Source: PNKC01 sp039917655 (GTDB taxonomy: Bacteria; Chloroflexota; Dehalococcoidia; Tepidiformales; Tepidiformaceae). Taken from it: a stretch of 5,224 nucleotides of DNA. Below, piece by piece: positions 1 through 5,019 of the stretch. The notes below the pieces were generated by a model. It saw nothing but the letters and a program-made list of their open reading frames with translations, had not been told where the DNA came from and searched no databases. The stretch is from contig JBDSJC010000034.1 of NCBI GenBank assembly GCA_039917655.1, forward strand, positions 1 to 5,224, read 5' to 3'. Each line of letters opens with the position of its first letter. Position 1 is the first letter of the stretch. The translations under genes were made by a program, and so were the position numbers.

Positions 1-229
1 CGACGTGTGCGCCGCTTCCCACTGCCATCGACACGCAGCCTAAGGCCAGCAGCGACGTGGACCATTCACCTGCGCTCCAAGCGATGCCTAGCAGCACGGC
101 TGTGAACGCAAGTCCCCCGATCGCGCCCAGCGCAACGAGCCACTCGGGTGGGACGGCAGCTTGGCGCGTAGGCAGGCTGAACGCCACGACGGCGAGGCCA
201 AGGACCATTGCAGGCCACCGCAGACTCAT
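1..229 (-). CDS. Unrecognised small membrane protein, 3' end cut by the window edge
   Basis: This reading frame starts at an ATG (complement 227-229) and stays open to the left edge, giving 76 residues beginning MSLRWPAMVL. It is strongly hydrophobic, with apparent membrane segments at about residues 7-19, 32-49 and 57-72; the first could be a signal anchor. An in-frame TAG lies five codons upstream, so only this ATG or a GTG two codons earlier can start it. An AGGG lies 10 nt before the ATG, a modest SD. The gene follows the TlpA-like gene by 85 nt on the same strand and is probably the fourth gene of the redox/cytochrome c operon. A TATAGG sequence at 241-246 might give it an extra weak promoter. 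I see no family motif, no cysteine pair and no heme motif in the visible part. A role in cytochrome c assembly or electron transfer would be inferred from context only. Confidence 0.55.
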   Translation of the reverse strand, partial: MSLRWPAMVLGLAVVAFSLPTRQAAVPPEWLVALGAIGGLAFTAVLLGIAWSAGEWSTSLLALGCVSMAVGSGAHV

Positions 230-314
230 CTGGTGCACACCCTATAGTCGGCGGCTCCGGCCAGCGGCTTGAGCGTTCCTCGCGACCCTGCCGTTGACCA
301 TGTCTGAGGACGGA

Positions 315-890
315 TCAGCGCTTATCCGCGAGAATCGCCCGGATCTCGCCGCGCAAGGTGCCGGCGTCAATTGCTCCAGGACCGGACTTGCGAACGATTC
401 CGGTCGCGTCCAGCACGTACGTAGTCGGCATGCCGCGAAGTCCGTAGCGCCGTGCAACGTCACCGTCTGGGTCAAGGACGGCGGGGAACGTTGCGCCGGT
501 CTCCTGCAGAATCCGCAGCGCATCAGCCGGCGATTCCCGCACATTCACTGCCAGGAAGGCCACACTGCCCGAAAACTCTTTGGAGATCACTTCAAAGTCC
601 GGCAGTTCCCGTCGGCAAGGACCACACCATGAGGCGTAGAAGTTGAGCACAACAACCTTGCCGTGCAGGTCTGACAGGCGAAGGACGTCTCTTTCATTAC
701 GGACCGAAACGAGCGCAAAGTCCGGTGCGGCTTCATCCTGCGCGATCTGCCGCTGATCGAGGAGGCCGACCGTCGCCGCCCCGCGCTCCGGCACGGATGG
801 GCCATCGCGGAACACGACAAACCCTGCGACGGCACTGAACGCCAGCGCTCCGAAGACTGTGAGAACCCAGCTAGACTTTGCTGTCGACAT
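315..890 (-). CDS. Membrane-anchored TlpA/ResA/CcmG-type thiol-disulfide oxidoreductase
   Basis: The 191-residue protein has a short basic N-terminus and one membrane segment (about 7-27). This anchors a thioredoxin fold on the outer face of the cytoplasmic membrane. The redoxin domain spans about 52-190: an AAPDFAL lead-in (54-60), FYASWCGPC with catalytic C89 and C92, and the cis-proline loop GMPTT (P155). This order is typical of TlpA/ResA/CcmG proteins, which reduce the CXXCH cysteines of apocytochrome c or the copper-site cysteines of cytochrome oxidase, using electrons from CcdA/DsbD. The ccdA-like gene lies 13 nt upstream on the same strand, which supports that partnership. The ATG at 888-890 is preceded by GAGGTAGGT (complement 894-902), which begins just past the ccdA stop, so the pair is almost certainly co-translated. 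Which substrate it reduces (cytochrome c or a Cu site) cannot be decided from sequence. Confidence 0.93.
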   Translation of the reverse strand: MSTAKSSWVLTVFGALAFSAVAGFVVFRDGPSVPERGAATVGLLDQRQIAQDEAAPDFALVSVRNERDVLRLSDLHGKVVVLNFYASWCGPCRRELPDFEVISKEFSGSVAFLAVNVRESPADALRILQETGATFPAVLDPDGDVARRYGLRGMPTTYVLDATGIVRKSGPGAIDAGTLRGEIRAILADKR

Positions 891-903
891 TGGACCTACC
901 TCG

Positions 904-1935
904 CTACAGCCCCTGGTTAAAGCTAGCGAACCCGAAATACTCGTTCAGCGCCGTCAGCCTGCCGCTGATCAGCAGGATCCCCAGCCCAACCATCATCACA
1001 GCGCTGCCCACTTCAAACGCTGGCATGAAGCGATTGATGCGCTTTAGGCCCTGTGAAACCCGACTGACCGCAAGGCCCGTGATAAGGAACGGGATGCTGA
1101 AACCGGCCGAGTAGGCGATGAGCAGGTACGTCCCCGTGAGGACATCTTGAGACGTCGCCGCGAGCGTGAGGATCCCACCCAGGATTGGGCCGACACAGGG
1201 GGTCCACCCGGTCGCGAATGCGCCTCCGACCAGCGCTGAGCGGCCGTAGGAAACGGGCTTGCCAGCGCCAGGATTGAACTGCACGGTGCGCTGAAAGATG
1301 TTGAGTTGAAGCAACCCGGTGAACCTCAGCCAGAGGACGAATAGCCCGGCCGCAAGCAGCACCAGCCGTACCGTCGAATCCTGCAGTCTCGCCAGTTCGA
1401 CCAGGAGAGCGAAGGCGACTACCAGGCCCATCAACAGGGCGCCCGCGACAAGCGGGGTTCGCCGCGTATGGGCTGGCACGAGGAGCGCGCCGAGCGCCAG
1501 CAGCAAGAGACCCGAGCCTTGCTCGAGGTTGCGCTGATGCTGCAGCACGAACGAACCCCCGAATCCTGCACTCGCACCGAGCGCTACGAACACCGCCGAG
1601 AGGCCGAGGACGAAGGCCACAGCGTGGGCGAAGGTCTTCCCCCGCGGAGCGGCCACAGCCTCCCCGGCGCCCGATTCGCCACCCTGAACGGCCGTCCCGG
1701 CAAGGTGAGTGATGTAGATCGGGACCAACGGGAGCACGCAGGGAGACAGGAATGACAGCACCCCGGCGGAGAACGCTACGAGGGGCCCACCTGCCCCGCC
1801 GAGGTCAACGTTCTGCCCGTCCACTCCCAGCACCACGAAGGCCGTGACAGGCAGCGCGATGCCGAGGAAGAGGAGGAGATAGCCGATCCGTCGCGGGTCT
1901 CGAAACGTCGCCTGGGCCATCGTTCTCCCTGTCAT
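904..1935 (-). CDS. ccdA: CcdA/DsbD-type transmembrane thiol-disulfide transporter, extended form
   Basis: This 343-residue polytopic protein carries both CcdA signatures: FLSPCVLPLVP (C66) and GWTPCVGPILGG (C247). These are the two membrane cysteines that relay electrons from cytoplasmic thioredoxin to extracytoplasmic acceptors. YSAGFSIPFL (275-284) and the last segment (about 305-325) also fit. Classical CcdA has about 235 residues and six helices. This one adds an N-terminal helix (17-37) and two hydrophobic stretches (about 141-157 and 161-181) between the family's second and third helices. The ATG at 1933-1935 overlaps the upstream TGA as ATGA. An alternative ATG at 1918-1920 (residue 6) has AGGGAGAAC just before it, the same 9-mer that precedes the upstream gene, so that start is equally plausible. 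Its neighbours, thioredoxin upstream and TlpA downstream, are the expected electron donor and acceptor. Confidence 0.93.
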   Translation of the reverse strand: MTGRTMAQATFRDPRRIGYLLLFLGIALPVTAFVVLGVDGQNVDLGGAGGPLVAFSAGVLSFLSPCVLPLVPIYITHLAGTAVQGGESGAGEAVAAPRGKTFAHAVAFVLGLSAVFVALGASAGFGGSFVLQHQRNLEQGSGLLLLALGALLVPAHTRRTPLVAGALLMGLVVAFALLVELARLQDSTVRLVLLAAGLFVLWLRFTGLLQLNIFQRTVQFNPGAGKPVSYGRSALVGGAFATGWTPCVGPILGGILTLAATSQDVLTGTYLLIAYSAGFSIPFLITGLAVSRVSQGLKRINRFMPAFEVGSAVMMVGLGILLISGRLTALNEYFGFASFNQGL

Positions 1936-2771
1936 CTTCCCGCATCCTCACCCGTCCCCGCGCCGGCCGCGGATAACGCTGGACCGTCGAGCGCGGCCCG
2001 CACCTTCGCCGCCGTCACCCCGCTATGGCTCGCGTCCCACGTTGCGATTGCGTCGTGCAGGACGATCACCTGCGGCGATTGATGCCTCACGCCGGTGCGG
2101 CGTTCCACTTCGGCGCTGACGAGGCGCTGACGCGAGACATCGATGGTTGGGAGCTCGCGCCCGAGTTGCTCCATCTGCCGGAACGCACGAGCGCTGATTG
2201 GGCACCACGGGTCGTGGAGGAAGATCGCAACGTTTGTGTGGAATGAGCTATCGATGACCGCCGCCAACTCCTCTTCTGATTCAAGAAACCTGAATGATGA
2301 TGCTCGCTCCGACGGTTCGCCCTCCGCTGCTTGGCTGCCTGCGAACTTTCGCACGAACCGAGCCAACCATGACTTCGCCGGAACGGCGCCCGACTCATCC
2401 TCGCGCGCTGGCTCTTCCGGCGTCGCCGACGTTTCCGAAATCAGGCCGTAGCGGGTCAGCTCCCCGGTAAGCGCCTCGGCCGTCCTGAAACCGGACAGCG
2501 CGGCCACCTTCCGGCCATCGCAGTAGAAATGCAATGCTGGGACTTCCCGAACGCGCGCGCGCTGTGCCAACTCCGGCACCGCATCTATGTTCACCTTGAG
2601 CACTCGCAACCGTCCCGCGTTCGCGGCGGCCACTCGCTCAATATTGGGAGCGAGCGCCTTGCAGGGTGCGCACCAGTCTGCGTAGTAGTCCACAAGGACC
2701 GGCTCATGCGCCCGGATGATCTCCTGGAACCCGTCAATCGAGTCCACTTCAACGACTGTGCCCTTTTTCAT
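1932..2771 (-). CDS. Thioredoxin fused to a YtxJ/BrxC-type (DUF2847) monothiol bacilliredoxin domain
   Basis: The 279-residue protein has no signal peptide and should be cytoplasmic. Residues 1-110 are a complete thioredoxin: DYYADWCAPC (C34, C37), cis-proline in REVPAL (P78) and an additional C84. A charged, Glu/Ser/Ala-rich linker (about 112-158) follows. Residues 159-262 match the YtxJ family: LHDPWCPISARAF with a single C190, VRHQSPQVIVLHD with a cis-proline at P233, and the ending WDASHSGVT. YtxJ/BrxC is a monothiol bacilliredoxin that removes bacillithiol from mixed disulfides and is normally a stand-alone protein of about 110 residues. The fusion suggests that the thioredoxin half could recycle or assist the YtxJ half, or pass electrons on to the CcdA encoded next to it. 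The ATG at 2769-2771 has GAGGGAG a few bases upstream. This is the first gene of the operon behind operator 1. Domain identities are from motif recognition; the joint function is inference. Confidence 0.92.
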   Translation of the reverse strand: MKKGTVVEVDSIDGFQEIIRAHEPVLVDYYADWCAPCKALAPNIERVAAANAGRLRVLKVNIDAVPELAQRARVREVPALHFYCDGRKVAALSGFRTAEALTGELTRYGLISETSATPEEPAREDESGAVPAKSWLARFVRKFAGSQAAEGEPSERASSFRFLESEEELAAVIDSSFHTNVAIFLHDPWCPISARAFRQMEQLGRELPTIDVSRQRLVSAEVERRTGVRHQSPQVIVLHDAIATWDASHSGVTAAKVRAALDGPALSAAGAGTGEDAGR

Positions 2772-2774
2772 GTT

Positions 2775-2781
2775 CTCCCTC
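2775..2781 (-). promoter_or_regulatory. Ribosome binding site of the thioredoxin-YtxJ gene
   Basis: GAGGGAG on the minus strand ends 3 nt before the ATG at 2771. The longer string AGGGAGAAC recurs at 1922-1930, in front of the second possible start of the ccdA-like gene, which suggests a shared, favoured initiation context in this operon. Confidence 0.75.
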
Positions 2782-2800
2782 GGGAAAGCGGCTTGAACTC

Positions 2801-2845
2801 AACGTACGTGCCGCTATCCCGCCATTCAGTGACGGCGATCACCGG
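2801..2845 (-). promoter_or_regulatory. Operator 1 and class II-like promoter of the redox operon
   Basis: On the minus strand the operator reads GGTGATCGCCGTCACTGAAT (2824-2843), with a GTGA-N6-TCAC core at 2829-2842. It is followed by a 17-nt spacer and a -10-like TACGTT (2801-2806). CTGAAT (2824-2829) would be a poor -35 element buried in the operator. If transcription begins near 2794, the operator centre lies at -41.5, the standard position for class II activation by Crp/Fnr proteins. The leader would be about 22 nt and contain the SD. A weak -35 under an activator site implies dependence on the regulator. The start point is inferred from spacing alone. Confidence 0.75.
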
Positions 2846-2901
2846 GTCGGCGATTCGGGTCGGCGCGGGTGGAACAACGTACAGAACCGGTAAGCGCGAA
2901 G

Positions 2902-2946
2902 CCGGTGACGGCCATCACTGAATCCGTCGCGTGAGAGGTGTTTGCT
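2902..2946 (+). promoter_or_regulatory. Operator 2 and candidate promoter of the four-helix membrane protein gene
   Basis: The plus strand reads GGTGACGGCCATCACTGAAT at 2904-2923, with the GTGA-N6-TCAC core at 2905-2918. It faces the opposite way to operator 1, with centres 76 bp apart. The downstream TGAAT tail is conserved. A 17-nt spacer leads to TTTGCT (2941-2946), a poor -10. Transcription would start near 2953, leaving the SD at 2972-2977 and the ATG at 2984 in the transcript. The operator call is strong because it matches two other sites; the -10 assignment is weak. Confidence 0.7.
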
Positions 2947-2971
2947 TGTGGTAGCAGTTCGCCAATACAAG

Positions 2972-2977
2972 AAGGAG
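2972..2977 (+). promoter_or_regulatory. Ribosome binding site fixing the ATG start at 2984
   Basis: AAGGAG lies 6 nt before the ATG at 2984-2986, an ideal distance. It decides against the earlier in-frame TTG at 2942, which would also fall upstream of the predicted transcription start. Confidence 0.85.
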
Positions 2978-2983
2978 TTAGAA

Positions 2984-3502
2984 ATGAACGCTACCGCATC
3001 AACTGGAACCGCAACTCTTCCACTGTCGAGGAGTCTCGTTCGCGGCGCAATTGGGGGCCTTATCGGCGGCATGGCGATGGCCATGTTCTCGATGGTTGTG
3101 GCAATTTCCGAAGACGGATTCTGGGCGCCTGTCCGGGGCATCACCAGCGTTGTCTTTGGAGACGAGCACTACGGAGGGAGCTTCGCGCTCGGCTCCGTTG
3201 TGGTGGGACTCATAGGCCACATGATGAACTCGTTGGTCCTCGGCGCCGTGTTCGCGCTGATCATCACGTTGCTGCTGGCGAAGGCGAGCAGCACTGTCGT
3301 GCTCGGCGCTGGCGTGGTCTTCGGGCTCATGGTCTGGCTCGTCATGGTGCCAATCGTCGCCAGGCAAGCACAGTCAAGCGAGTTGTTCGCTAACTCCGTG
3401 CCCGCCTGGGCGTGGGTTGTCGGCCACCTCATGTTCGGCATGATCACCGCCGCCGTTTTCGTGGCGGGCCGGAAGCGCAACTGGCGCGCTGACCAGGATT
3501 AG
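2984..3502 (+). CDS. Four-helix integral membrane protein of an uncharacterised family
   Basis: This 172-residue protein has four predicted membrane segments (about 19-41, 67-98, 103-124 and 140-161) and a basic C-terminus (RKRNWR), with both ends probably cytoplasmic. Helix 1 is glycine-rich (GAIGGLIGGM). Segments 2 and 4 share a G-H-x-M pattern: GLIGHMMNSLVLGAVF around H79 and WVVGHLMFGMITAAVF around H148. This suggests a duplicated helix pair with two membrane-buried histidines. It resembles small membrane proteins annotated as DUFs (YagU/DUF1440-like or DUF6789-like), but I cannot assign it firmly. It has no cysteines. It is transcribed divergently from the redox operon under a matching operator, so it likely acts in the same response. 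Transport or heme/metal coordination by the histidines is speculation. Confidence 0.88.
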   Translation: MNATASTGTATLPLSRSLVRGAIGGLIGGMAMAMFSMVVAISEDGFWAPVRGITSVVFGDEHYGGSFALGSVVVGLIGHMMNSLVLGAVFALIITLLLAKASSTVVLGAGVVFGLMVWLVMVPIVARQAQSSELFANSVPAWAWVVGHLMFGMITAAVFVAGRKRNWRADQD

Positions 3503-3508
3503 ACGGAC

Positions 3509-3549
3509 CGTTCAGGAGGGGGCGCCGCTGCAGCGCTTCCTCTTGAACG
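3509..3549. terminator. Bidirectional hairpin terminator between convergent genes
   Basis: Arms CGTTCAGGAGG (3509-3519) and CCTCTTGAACG (3539-3549) pair over 11 bp with one G-T wobble. The pairing continues inward through 3520-3525 with 3533-3538, where the first two pairs are G-T, leaving a 7-nt loop (3526-3532). The total is about 17 bp. It begins 6 nt after the TAG of the membrane protein gene and ends 19 nt from the stop of the opposing regulator gene. Neither side has a proper T-run, so termination could need a factor or the hairpin may mainly protect the 3' ends. Confidence 0.7.
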
Positions 3550-3568
3550 ACGTTTAGGGACAACATTC

Positions 3569-4303
3569 TTAGCCGCCCGAATTAGCCAAAGCTTCGAGAG
3601 CGGCCCTGTCCAAAATCCTGATGCACCGCCGGTCGATCTCAACCCAGCCGGTGGTCTTGAACTCAACGAGCGCCCGGGAGACAGTCTCGCGTGACGTGCC
3701 GATCATCTCCGCCAGGTCCTGGTGGCTGTGCCCTGCAACTTCGAAGTCGCGCTCGAGGTCCACAAGCAAGCGTGCGAGGCGCGTCGGCACCTGCGCGAAG
3801 GCCATCTGCTCGAGCTGATTCTCAGCCTTCAGGAGTCGCCCGGAGAGCAGTTCGATCATGTGTATGGCAACACGCGGGTGTTGGAGAATGATCTCCTCAA
3901 TGTCCACGCGGCTCATGATGCAGATGGTGCATTCTTCCGTCGCCTCAGCGATTGAGCCCGTCATTGCCTGACCGAGGACCGACATATCACCGAACGCCGT
4001 CCCCGGTCCGAGTGTCGCCAGTACGAGCTTGCGGCCGTCCGGAGCGATCCGGTAGAGGCTCACGTGCCCGGCCTTCAGGATAAACAACGCCTCGCCCGTT
4101 TCGCCCGGCTCATAGATGGCTTGTCCCACCCTGCACGTGGCCATCGGCAGCCGCTGCGCGATGGATCCCATCTCCTCGGGATTGATGCCCTTGAAGAGGT
4201 CGTTCTCCAGCAAGAGCGTCGCCCGGAGGCGTTCTGCCTCTGCGCCGATGTTGCGGGTGAGGCGTGTCGCGGGACGCGGCGCGAGGCGGTTCAAGAATCT
4301 CAC
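3569..4303 (-). CDS. Crp/Fnr-family transcriptional regulator
   Basis: The 244-residue protein has an N-terminal extension (1-35), a cyclic-nucleotide-binding-type sensory barrel (about 36-130), a dimerisation helix (about 132-165) and a C-terminal winged helix-turn-helix (about 170-232). The recognition helix GTSRETVSRAL (202-212) carries the Glu and Arg that read GTGA half-sites in Crp/Fnr proteins, and three GTGA-N6-TCAC operators lie nearby. At the phosphate cassette (FGDMSVLGQAMTGS, 104-117) the position of the cAMP-binding arginine of Crp appears to be G116, so cAMP is an unlikely ligand. The N-terminal cysteine cluster of Fnr is absent, which argues against an Fe-S centre. Cysteines are C57, C125, C128 and C227. 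C128 falls where Fnr has C122. The start is a GTG at 4301-4303 overlapping the upstream TGA, with a strong GGAGGT 5 nt before it. Its signal (NO, redox, other) is unknown. Confidence 0.95.
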   Translation of the reverse strand: MRFLNRLAPRPATRLTRNIGAEAERLRATLLLENDLFKGINPEEMGSIAQRLPMATCRVGQAIYEPGETGEALFILKAGHVSLYRIAPDGRKLVLATLGPGTAFGDMSVLGQAMTGSIAEATEECTICIMSRVDIEEIILQHPRVAIHMIELLSGRLLKAENQLEQMAFAQVPTRLARLLVDLERDFEVAGHSHQDLAEMIGTSRETVSRALVEFKTTGWVEIDRRCIRILDRAALEALANSGG

Positions 4304-4584
4304 GCGCCACCTCCAGTACCCGCCATCGACCGTGTGATGGAGATGATACGCTCGGTCAGTTCTGAGCAGTCTGGCGTCCCGAGGCTGACGATCGTCCCCT
4401 GGAAAACGACCGTGGGGCCGCCAACCACCGACGATGGCGGCGTTTCGCCTGGGTCGCCAAGGTTACGCACACGGACAGCAACAAGGCCTCTAAGCCGCTT
4501 GCACACTGAGAGAGTTTTCAGGGTACGGGCGCAAATGGCACAATCGTCCGTAACCCATATATCGAGCGAAGGTAGGTTAGTCAC
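4300..4584 (-). CDS. Small CxxC thioredoxin/glutaredoxin-fold protein coupled to the regulator
   Basis: The 94-residue protein begins with a beta strand (LDIWVTDD) running into C15-A-I-C18, the position of a thioredoxin-fold active site. GGPTVVFQG (55-63) gives the cis-proline (P57) next to the active site. Two further cysteines are C28 and C73. There is no signal peptide, so it should be cytoplasmic. The fold call rests on motif order; the subfamily is unknown. The start is GTG at 4582-4584, the only usable start codon before the conserved strand. It has no well-spaced SD: AAGAAGG ends 1 nt before it. If the promoter behind operator 3 fires at about 4585, the mRNA would be nearly leaderless. 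The TGA overlaps the GTG of the Crp/Fnr gene, so the two are co-translated. A role in reporting or resetting the thiol state of the regulator is plausible but inferred. Confidence 0.82.
   Translation of the reverse strand: MTNLPSLDIWVTDDCAICARTLKTLSVCKRLRGLVAVRVRNLGDPGETPPSSVVGGPTVVFQGTIVSLGTPDCSELTERIISITRSMAGTGGGA
4309..4314 (-). promoter_or_regulatory. Ribosome binding site fixing the GTG start of the Crp/Fnr gene
   Basis: GGAGGT on the minus strand lies 5 nt before the GTG at 4301-4303 and inside the 3' end of the upstream gene. It supports the non-ATG start and direct reinitiation at the GTGA overlap. Confidence 0.85.
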
Positions 4585-4591
4585 GCCTTCT

Positions 4592-4634
4592 TGCTTACCC
4601 TCTCGTAGGCAATCATTCAGTGACGTCGATCACC
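4592..4634 (-). promoter_or_regulatory. Operator 3 and candidate promoter of the CxxC protein-regulator operon
   Basis: The minus strand reads GGTGATCGACGTCACTGAAT (4615-4634), with the GTGA-N6-TCAC core at 4620-4633. The TGAAT tail is again downstream. A 17-nt spacer leads to TAAGCA (4592-4597), a poor -10, which would put the start near 4585, next to the GTG at 4584. Because the operator controls the regulator's own operon, autoregulation is likely. The same site is centred 48 bp before the GTG at 4675 of the plus-strand nrtS-like frame, with a TAGTAAAACT stretch (4651-4660) that could serve as a divergent -10. Confidence 0.72.
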
Positions 4635-4674
4635 AACGCCGTGCATAACCTAGTAAAACTACCGGCGGAGGCGC

Positions 4675-5019
4675 GTGTTGCAACAACATCGAGCACCTGA
4701 GACAGCAGTCGAAGCAGGGTCATCAGAACGGCGCGCGTCGTGCAGCGCCGATCACGAGGCGGTAGCCCGCTTCAGGTTCGCCAGGGGAGGCCTCGTCGAC
4801 GAGAAATGCCTGCGCCATGCCGTTGTCCATCGTCCTCTAGCGCGGACCGCGCTAGTCACCGCGCTCGTCGTCGGCACGGTGTTGACAGCGATTAACCAGG
4901 GAAATTTGTTGTTGCAAGGCACCTTTCCCGCCCAACTCATTTGGAAGATCCCGCTTACTTACTGCGTCCCTTATTGTGTCGCGACCTGGTCCGCGCTCCG
5001 CATATCCAGGTTGAGCTAA
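4675..5019 (+). CDS. nrtS: NrtS-like nitrate/nitrite transporter, start uncertain
   Basis: The C-terminal two thirds look like NrtS, a family of small (about 70-80 residue) two-helix membrane proteins linked to nitrate/nitrite transport. Features are CLRHAVVHRPLARTALVTAL leading into helix 1, VVGTVLTAINQGNLLLQG (65-82), and LTYCVPYCVATWSA in helix 2 (94-107). The frame is open from a GTG at 4675, next to TTG 4678, with GGAGG at 4667-4671. This gives 114 residues with a polar extension of about 45 that the family does not normally have. Codons in 4675-4800 end mostly in A/T and look non-coding, whereas the core from about 4804 looks coding. No ATG, GTG or TTG occurs in frame near the expected start (about 4801-4812; only a CTG at 4810). 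The gene may use the distant start, a rare start, or have lost its start. Operator 3 lies upstream and may control it. Confidence 0.65.
   Translation: MLQQHRAPETAVEAGSSERRASCSADHEAVARFRFARGGLVDEKCLRHAVVHRPLARTALVTALVVGTVLTAINQGNLLLQGTFPAQLIWKIPLTYCVPYCVATWSALRISRLS

Noticed and set aside
241..246. TATAGG on the minus strand as a promoter for the left-edge gene
   Set aside because: No convincing -35 element at the right distance; the gene is adequately explained as part of the operon.
242..646. Overlapping frames on both strands across the TlpA gene (for example plus 294-632)
   Set aside because: Arg/Pro/Ser-rich translations without motifs, typical of frames opposite a GC-rich gene; TlpA has clear catalytic motifs.
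2051..2070. Further operator-like sequence (minus-strand GGTGATCG) inside the Trx-YtxJ gene
   Set aside because: Only one half-site matches; the second half is shifted and the TGAAT tail is absent.
2942..2983. Upstream in-frame TTG start giving the four-helix protein 14 more residues
   Set aside because: The added residues are not family-like, AAGGAG is ideally placed for the ATG at 2984, and the TTG lies upstream of the transcription start predicted from operator 2.
4581..4616. Eleven-codon minus-strand ORF (MIAYERVSKKA) whose TGA overlaps the GTG of the CxxC gene; possible leader peptide
   Set aside because: It has no SD, starts inside the operator and would lie upstream of the predicted transcript start.
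4064..4648. Long plus-strand frame (194 codons) antisense to the regulator and CxxC genes
   Set aside because: No recognisable domain, and it lies opposite two genes with clear motifs, SDs and start-stop overlap.
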